NCBI RefSeq assembly: GCF_026626885.1
Contig: NZ_JAPNOA010000025.1
Coordinates: forward strand, 101,471 to 165,470
Length of the DNA: 64,000 nucleotides
Direction of reading: 5' to 3'
DNA from: Parathalassolituus penaei
GTDB lineage: Bacteria > Pseudomonadota > Gammaproteobacteria > Pseudomonadales > Oceanobacteraceae
In this document: one piece after another, positions 49,330 through 58,933 of the stretch
How positions within the stretch are numbered: the stretch's first letter is position 1
How the letters are laid out: each line of letters begins with the position of its first letter
Notes under the pieces: generated by a model
The model's input: the letters and a program-made list of their open reading frames with translations, nothing else
Database searches by the model: none
What the model was told of the DNA's origin: nothing
Made by a program: the position numbers and the translations under genes

Positions 49330-50900
49330 GGCTGTTCCTCGCGGACACAGTTGTCGGCCGGGCTGGTGGTCGTACTCTCGGGGTGTTGTGTTTTGGCCTG
49401 CGCCGCTTCTTTTTCGGCTTTGGCAGCAGCCCTGGCGGCGTCTTTGGCGGCTTTGGCCGCCTCTTTTGCAGCCTTGGCGGCTTCTTTGGCCAGGCGTTCC
49501 TGTTCGAGACGCTCCTTGCGGGCGTCGATCAGGCCCTTGGTGTATTCCTGCTTCTGTTGGCTGCTGCGGCGATCGGCCAGCTCGCCCTTGGCGTATTCAA
49601 AGTACTGCACCAGCGGGATATGCGACGGGCAAACGTAAGCGCAGGAACCGCAGAGAATGCAGTCGCGCAGGCCAAATTCCTGAGCGGCATCGAGCTTGTC
49701 GGCGCGGGAGTTGCGGGCCATTTCCAGCGGTACCAGCCCCATCGGGCAGGCATCCACACAGCGGGCACAGCGGATACAGGGAGAACTGGTGTGAGCGTTG
49801 ACCTCGGCTTTGCTGAGTGCCAGCACACCAGAGCTGCCCTTGATGATCGGTACATCCAGAGAGGGCAGAATCTGGCCCATCATTGGCCCCCCCATCAGCA
49901 GGCGGGCGGGAACCCCGGTCAGGCCACCGCAGACTTTGAACACATGTTCGATAGGGGTGCCGAATAACACCTCAACGTTCTGAGGTTGGGCCACACAGGC
50001 ACCCGCCACCGTGGTGACCCGCGACAGCAGTGGTTTGCCATACACCAGTGCCTGCTGAATCGCCCAGGCGGTGGCGACGTTATGCACCAGCACACCAATA
50101 TCGTTACTGCGTTTGCCAGCCGGTACTTCCAGACCCGTTACCGCCTGAATCAGCTGTTTGGCTGAACCCATCGGGTAGTGGGCGGGCACCACCATCACCT
50201 CGATGGCTCCGACCTTGTTAGCGGCGGCCTGAATCGCGGCGATGGCGGCGGGTTTGTTGTCCTCAATGGCAATCACTGCACGGTAGGCCTCGATGATCTT
50301 GCGGATCAGGCGGGTGCCTTCAACGATCTCGTCGGCACGCTCCTGCATCAGACGATCGTCAGTGGTCAGGAAGGGTTCACATTCACTGCCGTTGATAATC
50401 AGGGTCTGGATTTCGAAGCGCCGCCCCTGGCGCAACTTGATGGCGGCCGGGAAAATCGCACCGCCCATACCCACCACACCGGCTTCTTCGACCTTGCTGG
50501 CCAGTACGTCGGGATCAAGGCTGAACGGGTCGGGCGGGGTTGGAATCTCAATCCAGCGATCGTCACCGTCGGGTTCAATAATCACCGCCATGGCTGGCAG
50601 GCCGGATGGATGTGGCATCGTGACCGCTTCAATGGCCAGTACGGTGCCGGAGGTTGGGGCATGGATCGACGCCGATACCCGCCCGCTGGCCTTGCCTATC
50701 AGCTGGCCTTTTAATACCCGATCACCGGGGCGTACCAGTGGCAGCGCGTCATCACCGGAGTGCTGATTCAGCGGCACGTACAGGCGCGATGGCAGCGGCA
50801 GGTTGGTCAGAATCGGACGGTCGGAGGTGGCGTCCTTACGGCCGTCCGGGTGCACACCACCACGGATCTTGCCGGAGCCAAATAAACGGGGTGCGAACAT
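49326..50900 (-). CDS. rnfC: Rnf complex NADH-binding subunit C
   Basis: The 524-residue protein has the N-terminal RnfC barrel (KIRGGVHPDGRKD) and an FMN/NADH region with IINGSECEPFLTTDD near 158. Two [4Fe-4S] sites follow: CIRCARCVDACPMG near 375 and CILCGSCAYVCPSHIP near 415. The tail (about 460-500) is an Ala/Lys/Glu-rich helical repeat typical of gammaproteobacterial RnfC. It ends 1 bp before rnfB's stop. Confidence 0.95.
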   Translation of the reverse strand: MFAPRLFGSGKIRGGVHPDGRKDATSDRPILTNLPLPSRLYVPLNQHSGDDALPLVRPGDRVLKGQLIGKASGRVSASIHAPTSGTVLAIEAVTMPHPSGLPAMAVIIEPDGDDRWIEIPTPPDPFSLDPDVLASKVEEAGVVGMGGAIFPAAIKLRQGRRFEIQTLIINGSECEPFLTTDDRLMQERADEIVEGTRLIRKIIEAYRAVIAIEDNKPAAIAAIQAAANKVGAIEVMVVPAHYPMGSAKQLIQAVTGLEVPAGKRSNDIGVLVHNVATAWAIQQALVYGKPLLSRVTTVAGACVAQPQNVEVLFGTPIEHVFKVCGGLTGVPARLLMGGPMMGQILPSLDVPIIKGSSGVLALSKAEVNAHTSSPCIRCARCVDACPMGLVPLEMARNSRADKLDAAQEFGLRDCILCGSCAYVCPSHIPLVQYFEYAKGELADRRSSQQKQEYTKGLIDARKERLEQERLAKEAAKAAKEAAKAAKDAARAAAKAEKEAAQAKTQHPESTTTSPADNCVREEQP

Positions 50901-50901
50901 A

Positions 50902-51429
50902 TCAGGCTGCCTCCGGTTTGTGCCAATGCCAGGTCGTCAGCGACAGGGTTTCCGCCTGCAGGCTGATGCAGTCTTCCGGACAGGCCGCTACACACTGGCT
51001 ACAACCGGTGCAGGCGGCGCTGATCACGCTGTGTAACTGTTTGCTGGCGCCAACGATGGCGTCGGTTGGGCAAGCCTTGTAACAGCGGGTGCAACCGGTG
51101 CATTGTTCGGCGTTGATCACCGCCAGTTGTGGTACGGCAGCGGCACCGAGGGTGCTGATATCGATATCGAGCTTTTTGGCCAGAGACTCCGCCAGGGCGC
51201 GGCCACCGGGTGGGCAGCAGGTAACGGCGGCAGTACCGTTGACAATGGCTTCCGCCGCCGGGCCACAGCCGGGCAGGCCACACTGGCCGCACTGGCTGCC
51301 GGGTAACATGGACTCCACTTCTTTCACCAGCGGGTTGTCGTCATTACTGGCGAACGCCCGCGAGGCCAGCCCCAGCAGGCCGCCCAGAATCAGACCCATG
51401 AGGGTCAGTACCAGAGTTGCAGTTAACAT
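50902..51429 (-). CDS. rnfB: Rnf complex ferredoxin-like subunit B
   Basis: The 175-residue protein has an N-terminal membrane helix and the 4Fe-4S-type CGQCGLPGCGPAAEAI segment near 47. Two ferredoxin clusters follow: CTGCTRCYKACP near 113 and CTGCSQCVAACPEDC near 140. It is the entry point for ferredoxin electrons. Confidence 0.95.
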   Translation of the reverse strand: MLTATLVLTLMGLILGGLLGLASRAFASNDDNPLVKEVESMLPGSQCGQCGLPGCGPAAEAIVNGTAAVTCCPPGGRALAESLAKKLDIDISTLGAAAVPQLAVINAEQCTGCTRCYKACPTDAIVGASKQLHSVISAACTGCSQCVAACPEDCISLQAETLSLTTWHWHKPEAA

Positions 51430-51441
51430 GGCTGTGCCTCC

Positions 51442-52014
51442 TCAGATCATGCCGCCAAAGCCCATAAACACCAGTGACAACACACCTGCCGTCACCAGAC
51501 TGATTGGTGCGCCACTGAACAGCGCCGGTACGGTAGCCAGTGCCAGCCGTTCGCGCAGACCGGCAAACATCACCATCACTACCGAAAAACCCACCGCCGA
51601 GCCAAAGCCGTACACCAGGCTTTCCGACAGATTGTGCTCCTGGGTGATGTTGAGCAGGGCGACGCCCAGTACCGCGCAGTTGGTGGTGATCAGCGGCAGG
51701 TAAATCCCCAGCGACTTGTGCAACGCCGGGCTGGCCTTGCGCACCAGCCCTTCGGTGAACTGCACAGTGGCGGCAATCACCAGAATGAACGACAGGATGC
51801 GCAGGAATTCGATGTGTAGCGGCACCAGTAGCCAGTGTTCAATCAGCCAGCTGGCGAGGGCTGACAGGGTCAGCACAAAGGTGGTGGCGAGGCTCATACC
51901 CCAGGCAGCGGACAGGTTTGATGACACTCCCATCAGCGGACACAAACCCAGAAATTTCACCAGAACAATGTTGTTGACCAGCGTGGTGCTGATCAGGATA
52001 AGCACGTACTCCAC
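51442..52014 (-). CDS. rnfA: Rnf complex subunit A
   Basis: GTG 52014 gives the expected 190-residue, about six-TM protein ([46 protein letters not shown]). The frame stays open upstream for ~97 codons, but that part has no family likeness and holds the sigma54 promoter. It heads rnfABCDGEH and diverges from nifLA. Confidence 0.95.
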   Translation of the reverse strand: MEYVLILISTTLVNNIVLVKFLGLCPLMGVSSNLSAAWGMSLATTFVLTLSALASWLIEHWLLVPLHIEFLRILSFILVIAATVQFTEGLVRKASPALHKSLGIYLPLITTNCAVLGVALLNITQEHNLSESLVYGFGSAVGFSVVMVMFAGLRERLALATVPALFSGAPISLVTAGVLSLVFMGFGGMI

Positions 52015-52047
52015 AGGAACCCCCAACGGCCTGAGTGGCCAGCCTGT

Positions 52048-52064
52048 GGCCGGAACATCCGGCC
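52048..52064 (-). other. Hairpin in the rnfA leader
   Basis: A 7-bp stem GGCCGGA-ACA-TCCGGCC lies between the predicted sigma54 start site (about 52068) and the rnfA GTG. It could affect mRNA stability or translation. No riboswitch class is recognised. Confidence 0.4.
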
Positions 52065-52079
52065 TCTGAGGGGCAAAAT

Positions 52080-52096
52080 TGCATTTCCTGTGCCAG
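52080..52096 (-). promoter_or_regulatory. Sigma54 promoter for rnfABCDGEH
   Basis: Reading leftward, CTGGCACAGGAAATGCA has GG (52094-52093) and GC (52082-52081) separated by 10 bases, close to the TGGCAC-N5-TTGCA consensus. Transcription would start near 52068. NifA sites at 52199 and 52241 lie about 105-160 bp upstream. Confidence 0.8.
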
Positions 52097-52198
52097 CGAT
52101 TTTGGGCCGTTTTGCGGCCCCGGGGCCGACAAAATCCTCCACTTTGTGGCAATGCCCACGGTGCATATCCAACAAAAGCCAAACAACCCGACAGCCCG

Positions 52199-52256
52199 TG
52201 TAAGACATCCGACAAGCCTTCCATAAGCCACCGGAAGCTTTGTAGGAAACCCGACA
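52199..52256. promoter_or_regulatory. Two NifA upstream activator sites (TGT-N10-ACA)
   Basis: TGTAAGACATCCGACA at 52199-52214 and TGTAGGAAACCCGACA at 52241-52256 match the palindromic NifA site. They lie between divergent rnfA and nifL promoters, so they may serve either or both, including nifLA autoactivation. Confidence 0.72.
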
Positions 52257-52306
52257 AAAACGGCAGGAATGCCAAAGAAAACAAGGCTTTGTCGCGATTT
52301 GTCACG

Positions 52307-52323
52307 CGGCATGCTCTTTGCTG
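52307..52323 (+). promoter_or_regulatory. Sigma54 promoter for nifLA
   Basis: CGGCATGCTCTTTGCTG has GG at 52308-52309 and GC at 52320-52321, spaced by 10 bases, with a good TTGCT -12 part. The start site would be near 52333, 45 bases before nifL. NtrC and/or NifA are candidates for the activator. No clear NtrC site was found. Confidence 0.72.
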
Positions 52324-52332
52324 AACCTCTGA

Positions 52333-53961
<1,629 letters not shown>

Positions 53962-53973
53962 CCAGGAGGGAGC

Positions 53974-55581
53974 ATGGTTATGACCACTGCACGTTTTGCC
54001 CGTAACGGAATGCGCGTAAACAACCGTGGCGAAATCCTGGAACGGCAGTTTCGAGCGCTCTGCCAGATCTCTGGCATTCTGTCGAAAGCCTCCAATATTG
54101 AAGAAACCCTGAGCGGTATTCTGGCCGTGTTGCACCATGAAGTTGGTCTGCAGCATGGCATTGTCACCCTCTGTAACCCTGAACATACCAGCCTTCAGGT
54201 TGGAGCGATTCACACCGACTCAGACATGGTCAACAAGGCCTCCGGACATGTGCGTTATCAGGCTGGTGAAGGGATTGTGGGACGGGTGTTACAGCAGAAC
54301 CAGCCGATCGTACTGGGGCGGATTGCCTCGGAACCGCGTTTTCTGGATCGTCTTGAAGTCTACGATCTGGAACTGCCTTTTATTGGCGTGCCAATTCGGG
54401 ATGGCGATGGCTCTGCCATCGGTGTGCTGGCGGCGCAGCCGGATGTACCAGCGGATGATTATCTGGCCGATCGTAACCAGTTCATGATGGCCGTAGCCGA
54501 CCTGTTGTCCCAGACCGTACGCCTGTTGGTCAATGTCGAAGAAGGCCAGACCATTGCCACGGAGCGAGATGAGTTGCGGCGGGAAGTACGCGCCAAATAC
54601 GGCTTCGACAACATGGTTGTGGGCCATTCCGAAGGCATGAGACGGGTGTTCGATCAGGTGCGGCGGGTCGCCAAATGGGACAGCACCGTGCTGATTCTGG
54701 GGGAGTCGGGTACTGGCAAAGAGCTGATTGCCAACGCCATCCACTATAACTCTCCACGTGCCCACAACCGCTTTGTTTGTCTGAACTGCGCCTCCCTGCC
54801 GGAAAATCTGCTGGAATCTGAACTGTTCGGCCATGAAAAAGGTGCCTTTACCAACGCTGTCAAACAGCGCAAGGGCCGTTTCGAAATGGCCGACGGTGGC
54901 ACCCTGTTTCTCGACGAGATTGGCGAGATTTCACCGCTGTTCCAGGCCAAGTTACTGCGGGTATTGCAGGAAGGAGAGCTGGAACGGGTAGGTGGTGGCC
55001 AGACCATCAAGGTGAACGTACGGATTGTCGCCGCCACCAACCGTAACCTCGAATCGGAGGTCGAAAAAGGCCGCTTCCGGGAAGACCTGTATTACCGCCT
55101 GAACGTGATGGCCATTCGCATTCCACCGCTGCGTGAACGGCTGGTGGATGTGCCGGAGCTGTCGCAATTCCTGCTAGCCAAGATCGCCAAACAACAGGGG
55201 CGGCCGTTACGCCTCACCGACAGCGCCATGCGGATGCTGATGAGTTATGAATGGCCGGGTAACGTGCGTCAGCTCGAAAACTCACTGGAGCGAGCTGCCG
55301 TCATGAGTGAAGAAGGGGTGATCGACAGTGATGTGATTGCCCTGCCAGACCAGTACCGGACACCGGTGCTAACCAGCAGCCATCCTCCTGCCGCAGCTGC
55401 CAGTATCGCGGTACCGGAAGTTGATCTTGGTAATCCGGAACTGGACGAACGTGAACGCCTGATCGCCGCGCTCGAACAGGCCGGTTGGGTACAGGCCAAA
55501 GCTGCACGCCTGTTAGGTATGACCCCTCGCCAGATTGCCTACCGCATCCAGATTATGAAAATTAACGTTCGCAAGATCTGA
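53974..55581 (+). CDS. nifA: Nif-specific sigma54 activator NifA with variant GAFTNA loop
   Basis: The 535-residue protein has an N-terminal GAF domain (about 25-185), an AAA+ domain with Walker A GESGTGKE (243-250) and Walker B LFLDEIGE (311-318), and a C-terminal HTH (about 495-530). The sigma54-contact loop is GAFTNA (290-295): Asn294 (AAC, 54853-54855) replaces the usual Gly. The linker lacks the Cys pair of oxygen-sensitive NifAs, matching a NifL-controlled type. AGGAGG precedes ATG 53974 (ATG 53980 also possible). It activates nif and rnf promoters. Confidence 0.95.
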   Translation: MVMTTARFARNGMRVNNRGEILERQFRALCQISGILSKASNIEETLSGILAVLHHEVGLQHGIVTLCNPEHTSLQVGAIHTDSDMVNKASGHVRYQAGEGIVGRVLQQNQPIVLGRIASEPRFLDRLEVYDLELPFIGVPIRDGDGSAIGVLAAQPDVPADDYLADRNQFMMAVADLLSQTVRLLVNVEEGQTIATERDELRREVRAKYGFDNMVVGHSEGMRRVFDQVRRVAKWDSTVLILGESGTGKELIANAIHYNSPRAHNRFVCLNCASLPENLLESELFGHEKGAFTNAVKQRKGRFEMADGGTLFLDEIGEISPLFQAKLLRVLQEGELERVGGGQTIKVNVRIVAATNRNLESEVEKGRFREDLYYRLNVMAIRIPPLRERLVDVPELSQFLLAKIAKQQGRPLRLTDSAMRMLMSYEWPGNVRQLENSLERAAVMSEEGVIDSDVIALPDQYRTPVLTSSHPPAAAASIAVPEVDLGNPELDERERLIAALEQAGWVQAKAARLLGMTPRQIAYRIQIMKINVRKI

Positions 55582-55600
55582 CACTCAGCAACACCCACTC

Positions 55601-55626
55601 AACGCCGGGATCTTCCCGGCGTTTTT
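55601..55626 (+). terminator. Terminator after nifA
   Basis: A 10-bp stem AACGCCGGGA / TCCCGGCGTT with loop TCT is followed by a T run, so nifLA is probably a separate transcript from nifB. Confidence 0.85.
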
Positions 55627-55683
55627 TATGGCGGATGGGGAGTCCATACCAGCCAGTACACCAGCCAGCACACCCGACACAAA

Positions 55684-55734
55684 TGTCCCCAACCCCACAA
55701 AACCCGCTGTCAGTGTCTTGTTCCAAACCCTACA
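55684..55734 (+). promoter_or_regulatory. Two NifA sites upstream of nifB
   Basis: TGTCCCCAACCCCACA at 55684-55699 and TGTTCCAAACCCTACA at 55719-55734 match TGT-N10-ACA. They lie about 50-100 bp upstream of the nifB -24 element, the usual enhancer distance. Confidence 0.8.
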
Positions 55735-55784
55735 AAACTGCTGTTCTGAAAATAAAAAACCTTTAAAAACAACAGGTTGGTAAT

Positions 55785-55800
55785 CGGCATTGGCATTGCA
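55785..55800 (+). promoter_or_regulatory. Sigma54 promoter for nifB operon
   Basis: CGGCATTGGCATTGCA has GG at 55786-55787 and GC at 55798-55799, 10 bases apart, with a consensus TTGCA -12 part. The start site is near 55811, leaving a ~100-base leader before nifB. Confidence 0.85.
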
Positions 55801-55910
55801 ACCGGTTTATATACAACCGCCTGACAAGCTCACCCCGCAGAGGGTGACCACCGGTTCTGACCGGACGGTTTTCAAGAACAACCCAGGGTACTGATCGTAG
55901 GAGCTGAACC

Positions 55911-57419
55911 ATGGAACTGACCGTGCTTGGACAAGATTCCGGCGCTGCTGCCAGCAGCTGCGCTTCCGGCTCTTGTGGCAGCAGTAATGACCAGATGGGT
56001 CATCTGCCAGAAGAGATTCGCAATAAAGTCAAAAACCACCCCTGCTACTCGGAAGAGGCGCATCACTACTTTGCCCGTATGCACGTGGCGGTTGCACCGG
56101 CTTGCAACATCCAGTGCCACTACTGCAATCGCAAGTATGACTGCGCCAACGAGTCGCGTCCGGGTGTGGTGTCGGAAGTGCTGACACCCGATCAGGCAGT
56201 GAAAAAAACCAAAGCGGTGGCCGCGGCGATTCCGCAGATGAGTGTGCTGGGGATTGCAGGCCCCGGTGACCCGCTGGCCAACCCGCAGCGTACGTTTGAA
56301 ACCTTCCGGATGCTCAGCGAACAGGCGCCGGACATCAAACTCTGCGTGTCCACCAACGGTCTGGCGCTGCCGGACTGCGTCGACGAGCTGGCCAAACACA
56401 ATATTGATCACGTCACCATCACCATCAACTGTGTTGATCCCGATGTCGGCGCGCGCATTTATCCCTGGATCTACTGGAACAACAAACGGGTGTTCGGTCG
56501 CAAGGCCGCAAAGATCCTGATTGAACAGCAGCAGAAGGGCCTCGAAATGCTGGTCGCGCGCGGCATTCTGGTGAAGGTCAACTCGGTGATGATTCCCGGT
56601 GTGAACGATGAACATCTCAAGGAAGTGAGCCGTATCGTCAAGGAGAAAGGTGCTTTCCTGCACAACGTGATGCCACTGATCTCCGAAGCGGAACACGGCA
56701 CGTTTTACGGAATTATGGGCCAGCGCGGCCCTGAGCCTGAAGAACTGCAGGACCTCCAGGACGCCTGTGCCGGTGATATGAACATGATGCGTCACTGCCG
56801 TCAGTGCCGTGCCGATGCGGTTGGTCTGCTGGGTGAAGATCGTGGCGAGGAATTTACCCTCGACAAGATTGATGCCATGGATGTCGACTACGAAGCCGCC
56901 ATGCAGGTTCGGGCCGCCGTTCACGAAGGCATTCTGGAAGAGCTGGCGGAAAAAGAAGCCAAACGTGCTCGTCTGGCGGCGGTCACTGTTCCTCAAAGCG
57001 AGGATCAGCTCGCCCCGACGTTACGCCCGGCCATGATTGCGGTCGCGACCAGTGGTGGCGGCCTGATCAACCAGCACTTCGGCCACGCCACCGAGTTCCT
57101 GATTTACGAAGCCTCACCGCGTGGAGTGCGTTTTATTGGCCACCGCAAGGTCGACCAGTACTGCATCGGTGGTGACACCTGTGGCGAAAAAGACAGTGCC
57201 CTGGCGGGTTCCATCCGTTCCCTCAAAGGTTGTGAAGCGGTGTTGTGTTCCAAGATTGGTTACGAACCCTGGTCGCTGCTGGAAAGCGCCGGCATCGTGC
57301 CGAACGGTGAACATGCCATGGAGCCCATCGAGGAAGCTGTGATGGCGGTCTACCGCGAGATGGCCAGCGCCGGAAAACTGGTCGACGCCGCACCACTGGC
57401 TGCCAGCCTCAGTGCCTGA
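55911..57419 (+). CDS. nifB: FeMo-cofactor biosynthesis radical SAM protein NifB
   Basis: The 502-residue protein has a radical SAM core with Cys65-x3-Cys69-x2-Cys72 (ACNIQCHYCNRKYDC). LGIAGPGDPLANPQRTFETF near 91 and CRQCRADAVGLLGEDR near 296 are NifB signatures. The C-terminal NifX/NafY-like domain (about 375-490, MIAVATSGGGLINQHFGHATEF) follows. It makes NifB-co, the core precursor of FeMo-co. It leads an operon with fdxN-nifO-nifQ. Confidence 0.97.
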   Translation: MELTVLGQDSGAAASSCASGSCGSSNDQMGHLPEEIRNKVKNHPCYSEEAHHYFARMHVAVAPACNIQCHYCNRKYDCANESRPGVVSEVLTPDQAVKKTKAVAAAIPQMSVLGIAGPGDPLANPQRTFETFRMLSEQAPDIKLCVSTNGLALPDCVDELAKHNIDHVTITINCVDPDVGARIYPWIYWNNKRVFGRKAAKILIEQQQKGLEMLVARGILVKVNSVMIPGVNDEHLKEVSRIVKEKGAFLHNVMPLISEAEHGTFYGIMGQRGPEPEELQDLQDACAGDMNMMRHCRQCRADAVGLLGEDRGEEFTLDKIDAMDVDYEAAMQVRAAVHEGILEELAEKEAKRARLAAVTVPQSEDQLAPTLRPAMIAVATSGGGLINQHFGHATEFLIYEASPRGVRFIGHRKVDQYCIGGDTCGEKDSALAGSIRSLKGCEAVLCSKIGYEPWSLLESAGIVPNGEHAMEPIEEAVMAVYREMASAGKLVDAAPLAASLSA

Positions 57420-57434
57420 ACCGGCCAATCGTAA

Positions 57435-57455
57435 CGGGTGGCCAGTGGCCACCCG
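57435..57455 (+). other. Hairpin between nifB and fdxN
   Basis: A 9-bp stem CGGGTGGCC-AGT-GGCCACCCG lies in the 78-bp gap, without a T run. It may protect the nifB mRNA 3' end or set the nifB to fdxN ratio. Confidence 0.45.
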
Positions 57456-57497
57456 GATTATCCAATCTGACGGATGTTCGAACAGGGAGAAAAATCT

Positions 57498-57776
57498 ATG
57501 GCACTGACAATTGTCGATTCCTGTGTGAATTGCTGGGCCTGTTACGACGTATGCCCGAGTGAGGCGATTTACCAGAGCAGCCCGCACTTCAAAATCAACG
57601 CCCGCAAATGCACCGAATGTGACGGCGACTTTGCCGACCCGCAATGCGCCAGCATTTGCCCGATTGAAGAAGCCATTCTTGATAGCAGTGGTATGCCGAT
57701 CAATCCGATTGGCAGCCTTACCGGTATCCCACCGGAAAAAATGGCCGAGGCCATGCGCGAAATCCAGGCACGCTGA
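57498..57776 (+). CDS. fdxN: Nif-associated 2[4Fe-4S] ferredoxin
   Basis: ATG 57498 after AGGGAG begins a 92-residue ferredoxin. The two cysteine sets are CVNCWACYDVCP near 9 and CTECDGDFADPQCASICP near 38, the latter with the longer spacer of FdxN types. It probably supplies electrons or clusters to NifB and lies in the nifB operon. Confidence 0.93.
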   Translation: MALTIVDSCVNCWACYDVCPSEAIYQSSPHFKINARKCTECDGDFADPQCASICPIEEAILDSSGMPINPIGSLTGIPPEKMAEAMREIQAR

Positions 57777-57792
57777 CAGGGAGGTAGCCGTT

Positions 57793-58263
57793 ATGGCCAT
57801 GCAGGTGCAGTTCTATCAGAAGACCGGATGTGGTGGTAACCGCAAGCAGCTGAACTGGCTGCGCGAAGCGGGTATCGACCCTGAAGTACTCGACCTTGCC
57901 AGTACTCGCTGGACCGCGGAGCAATTAACGCCGTTTCTGGCGGGTATGAAGGTTGCCGACTGGTTTAACGGCAGCGCACCGGCGGTACGTGATGGCCTGG
58001 TCAAACCCGATCAACTCAGTGCTGAAGAAGCCCTGGCACTGATTATCGAACGGCCGTTACTGGTGAAGCGCCCCCTGATCCGGGCCGAGGCCGACCACCA
58101 GAGTGAACCCCTGTACCTGTGCGGTTTTGATCTGCCACGCCTGCTGGCCTGGCTCAATCTTGATAACGGCATCATTGAACGTATGCCGGAAAATCCCGGC
58201 AGCTGCCAGAAAGGCGCTGGCCATATGGGCTGTTCCGGCCACCACGCGGAGGCTGACGTATGA
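57793..58263 (+). CDS. nifO: NifO-like ArsC-family nitrogenase-associated protein
   Basis: The 156-residue protein has the ArsC/Spx thioredoxin fold, with VQFYQKTGCGGNRKQLNWLREAG at the N-terminus and LLVKRPLIRAE near 90. This matches the nitrogenase-associated NifO family of Azotobacter. A Cys/His-rich tail (SCQKGAGHMGCSGHHAE) could bind metal. GGGAGG precedes ATG 57793. It overlaps nifQ by 4 bp. Confidence 0.9.
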   Translation: MAMQVQFYQKTGCGGNRKQLNWLREAGIDPEVLDLASTRWTAEQLTPFLAGMKVADWFNGSAPAVRDGLVKPDQLSAEEALALIIERPLLVKRPLIRAEADHQSEPLYLCGFDLPRLLAWLNLDNGIIERMPENPGSCQKGAGHMGCSGHHAEADV

Positions 58264-58922
58264 ATCTGGGCATGTCACTGAGCACCTTCTGGCCACAGCT
58301 GCCAACCTTCGCCGGACGTTTTGGTCTGGACTGGCAGGCGGAGCAACAACGAATGCAAGAGCGCGCACACCAACAGCAGCAAAACCGTGAATGGCTGATC
58401 CGTATTGTTGGCAGCCAGCGTCAGGGCCGCACCTGCTTGCCGGTTTGCCTGGGGCTGCAACCAGCCGATTTTGCCTGGCTGACCAGTAATGTGCTGCCCA
58501 TGTATGGCCGTTATCAGCCCCTGAAACCTGGCCGTCTGGCACAGGTACAACAGCAGTCGGGCGAAGACCTGCGTCAGCAACTGCTGGAAATGCGCGAAGA
58601 CGAATGGCTGGAAATCCGTAACCTGCTGCGTCGTTTCCGGCGTGGTATGGATGATCTCGAACTGGTGTTAGCCGATGTGCTGGCGGCCGGTTGCCTGGGG
58701 GGAGACCACCTCTGGCGTGATCTTGGCCTTGCCGATCGTGGCCAGCTGTCGGAGCTGATGCGCACCAATTTCCCTGATCTGTTCGAGCGCAATAACGCCA
58801 ACATGAAATGGAAAAAGTTCTTCTACAAACAGCTGTGTGAAGAGGGTGGTGGTTATGTGTGCCGAGCCCCCAGCTGTCAGGAATGCACCGCCTACCGCGA
58901 CTGTTTTGGCCCAGAAGCCTGA
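58260..58922 (+). CDS. nifQ: Molybdenum-donating protein NifQ
   Basis: The 220-residue protein has the NifQ C-terminal cysteine motif C-x4-C-x2-C-x5-C in CRAPSCQECTAYRDC near 201, and FERNNANMKWKKFFYKQLCE just before it. It delivers molybdenum for FeMo-co. It overlaps nifO by ATGA and is followed 12 bp later by rhdN. Confidence 0.95.
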   Translation: MNLGMSLSTFWPQLPTFAGRFGLDWQAEQQRMQERAHQQQQNREWLIRIVGSQRQGRTCLPVCLGLQPADFAWLTSNVLPMYGRYQPLKPGRLAQVQQQSGEDLRQQLLEMREDEWLEIRNLLRRFRRGMDDLELVLADVLAAGCLGGDHLWRDLGLADRGQLSELMRTNFPDLFERNNANMKWKKFFYKQLCEEGGGYVCRAPSCQECTAYRDCFGPEA

Positions 58923-58933
58923 GGAGAGACATC

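Noticed and set aside
52015..52305. 97-codon N-terminal extension of rnfA
   Set aside because: It would place the sigma54 promoter and NifA sites inside the coding region, and RnfA proteins begin at the VEYVLILIS segment.
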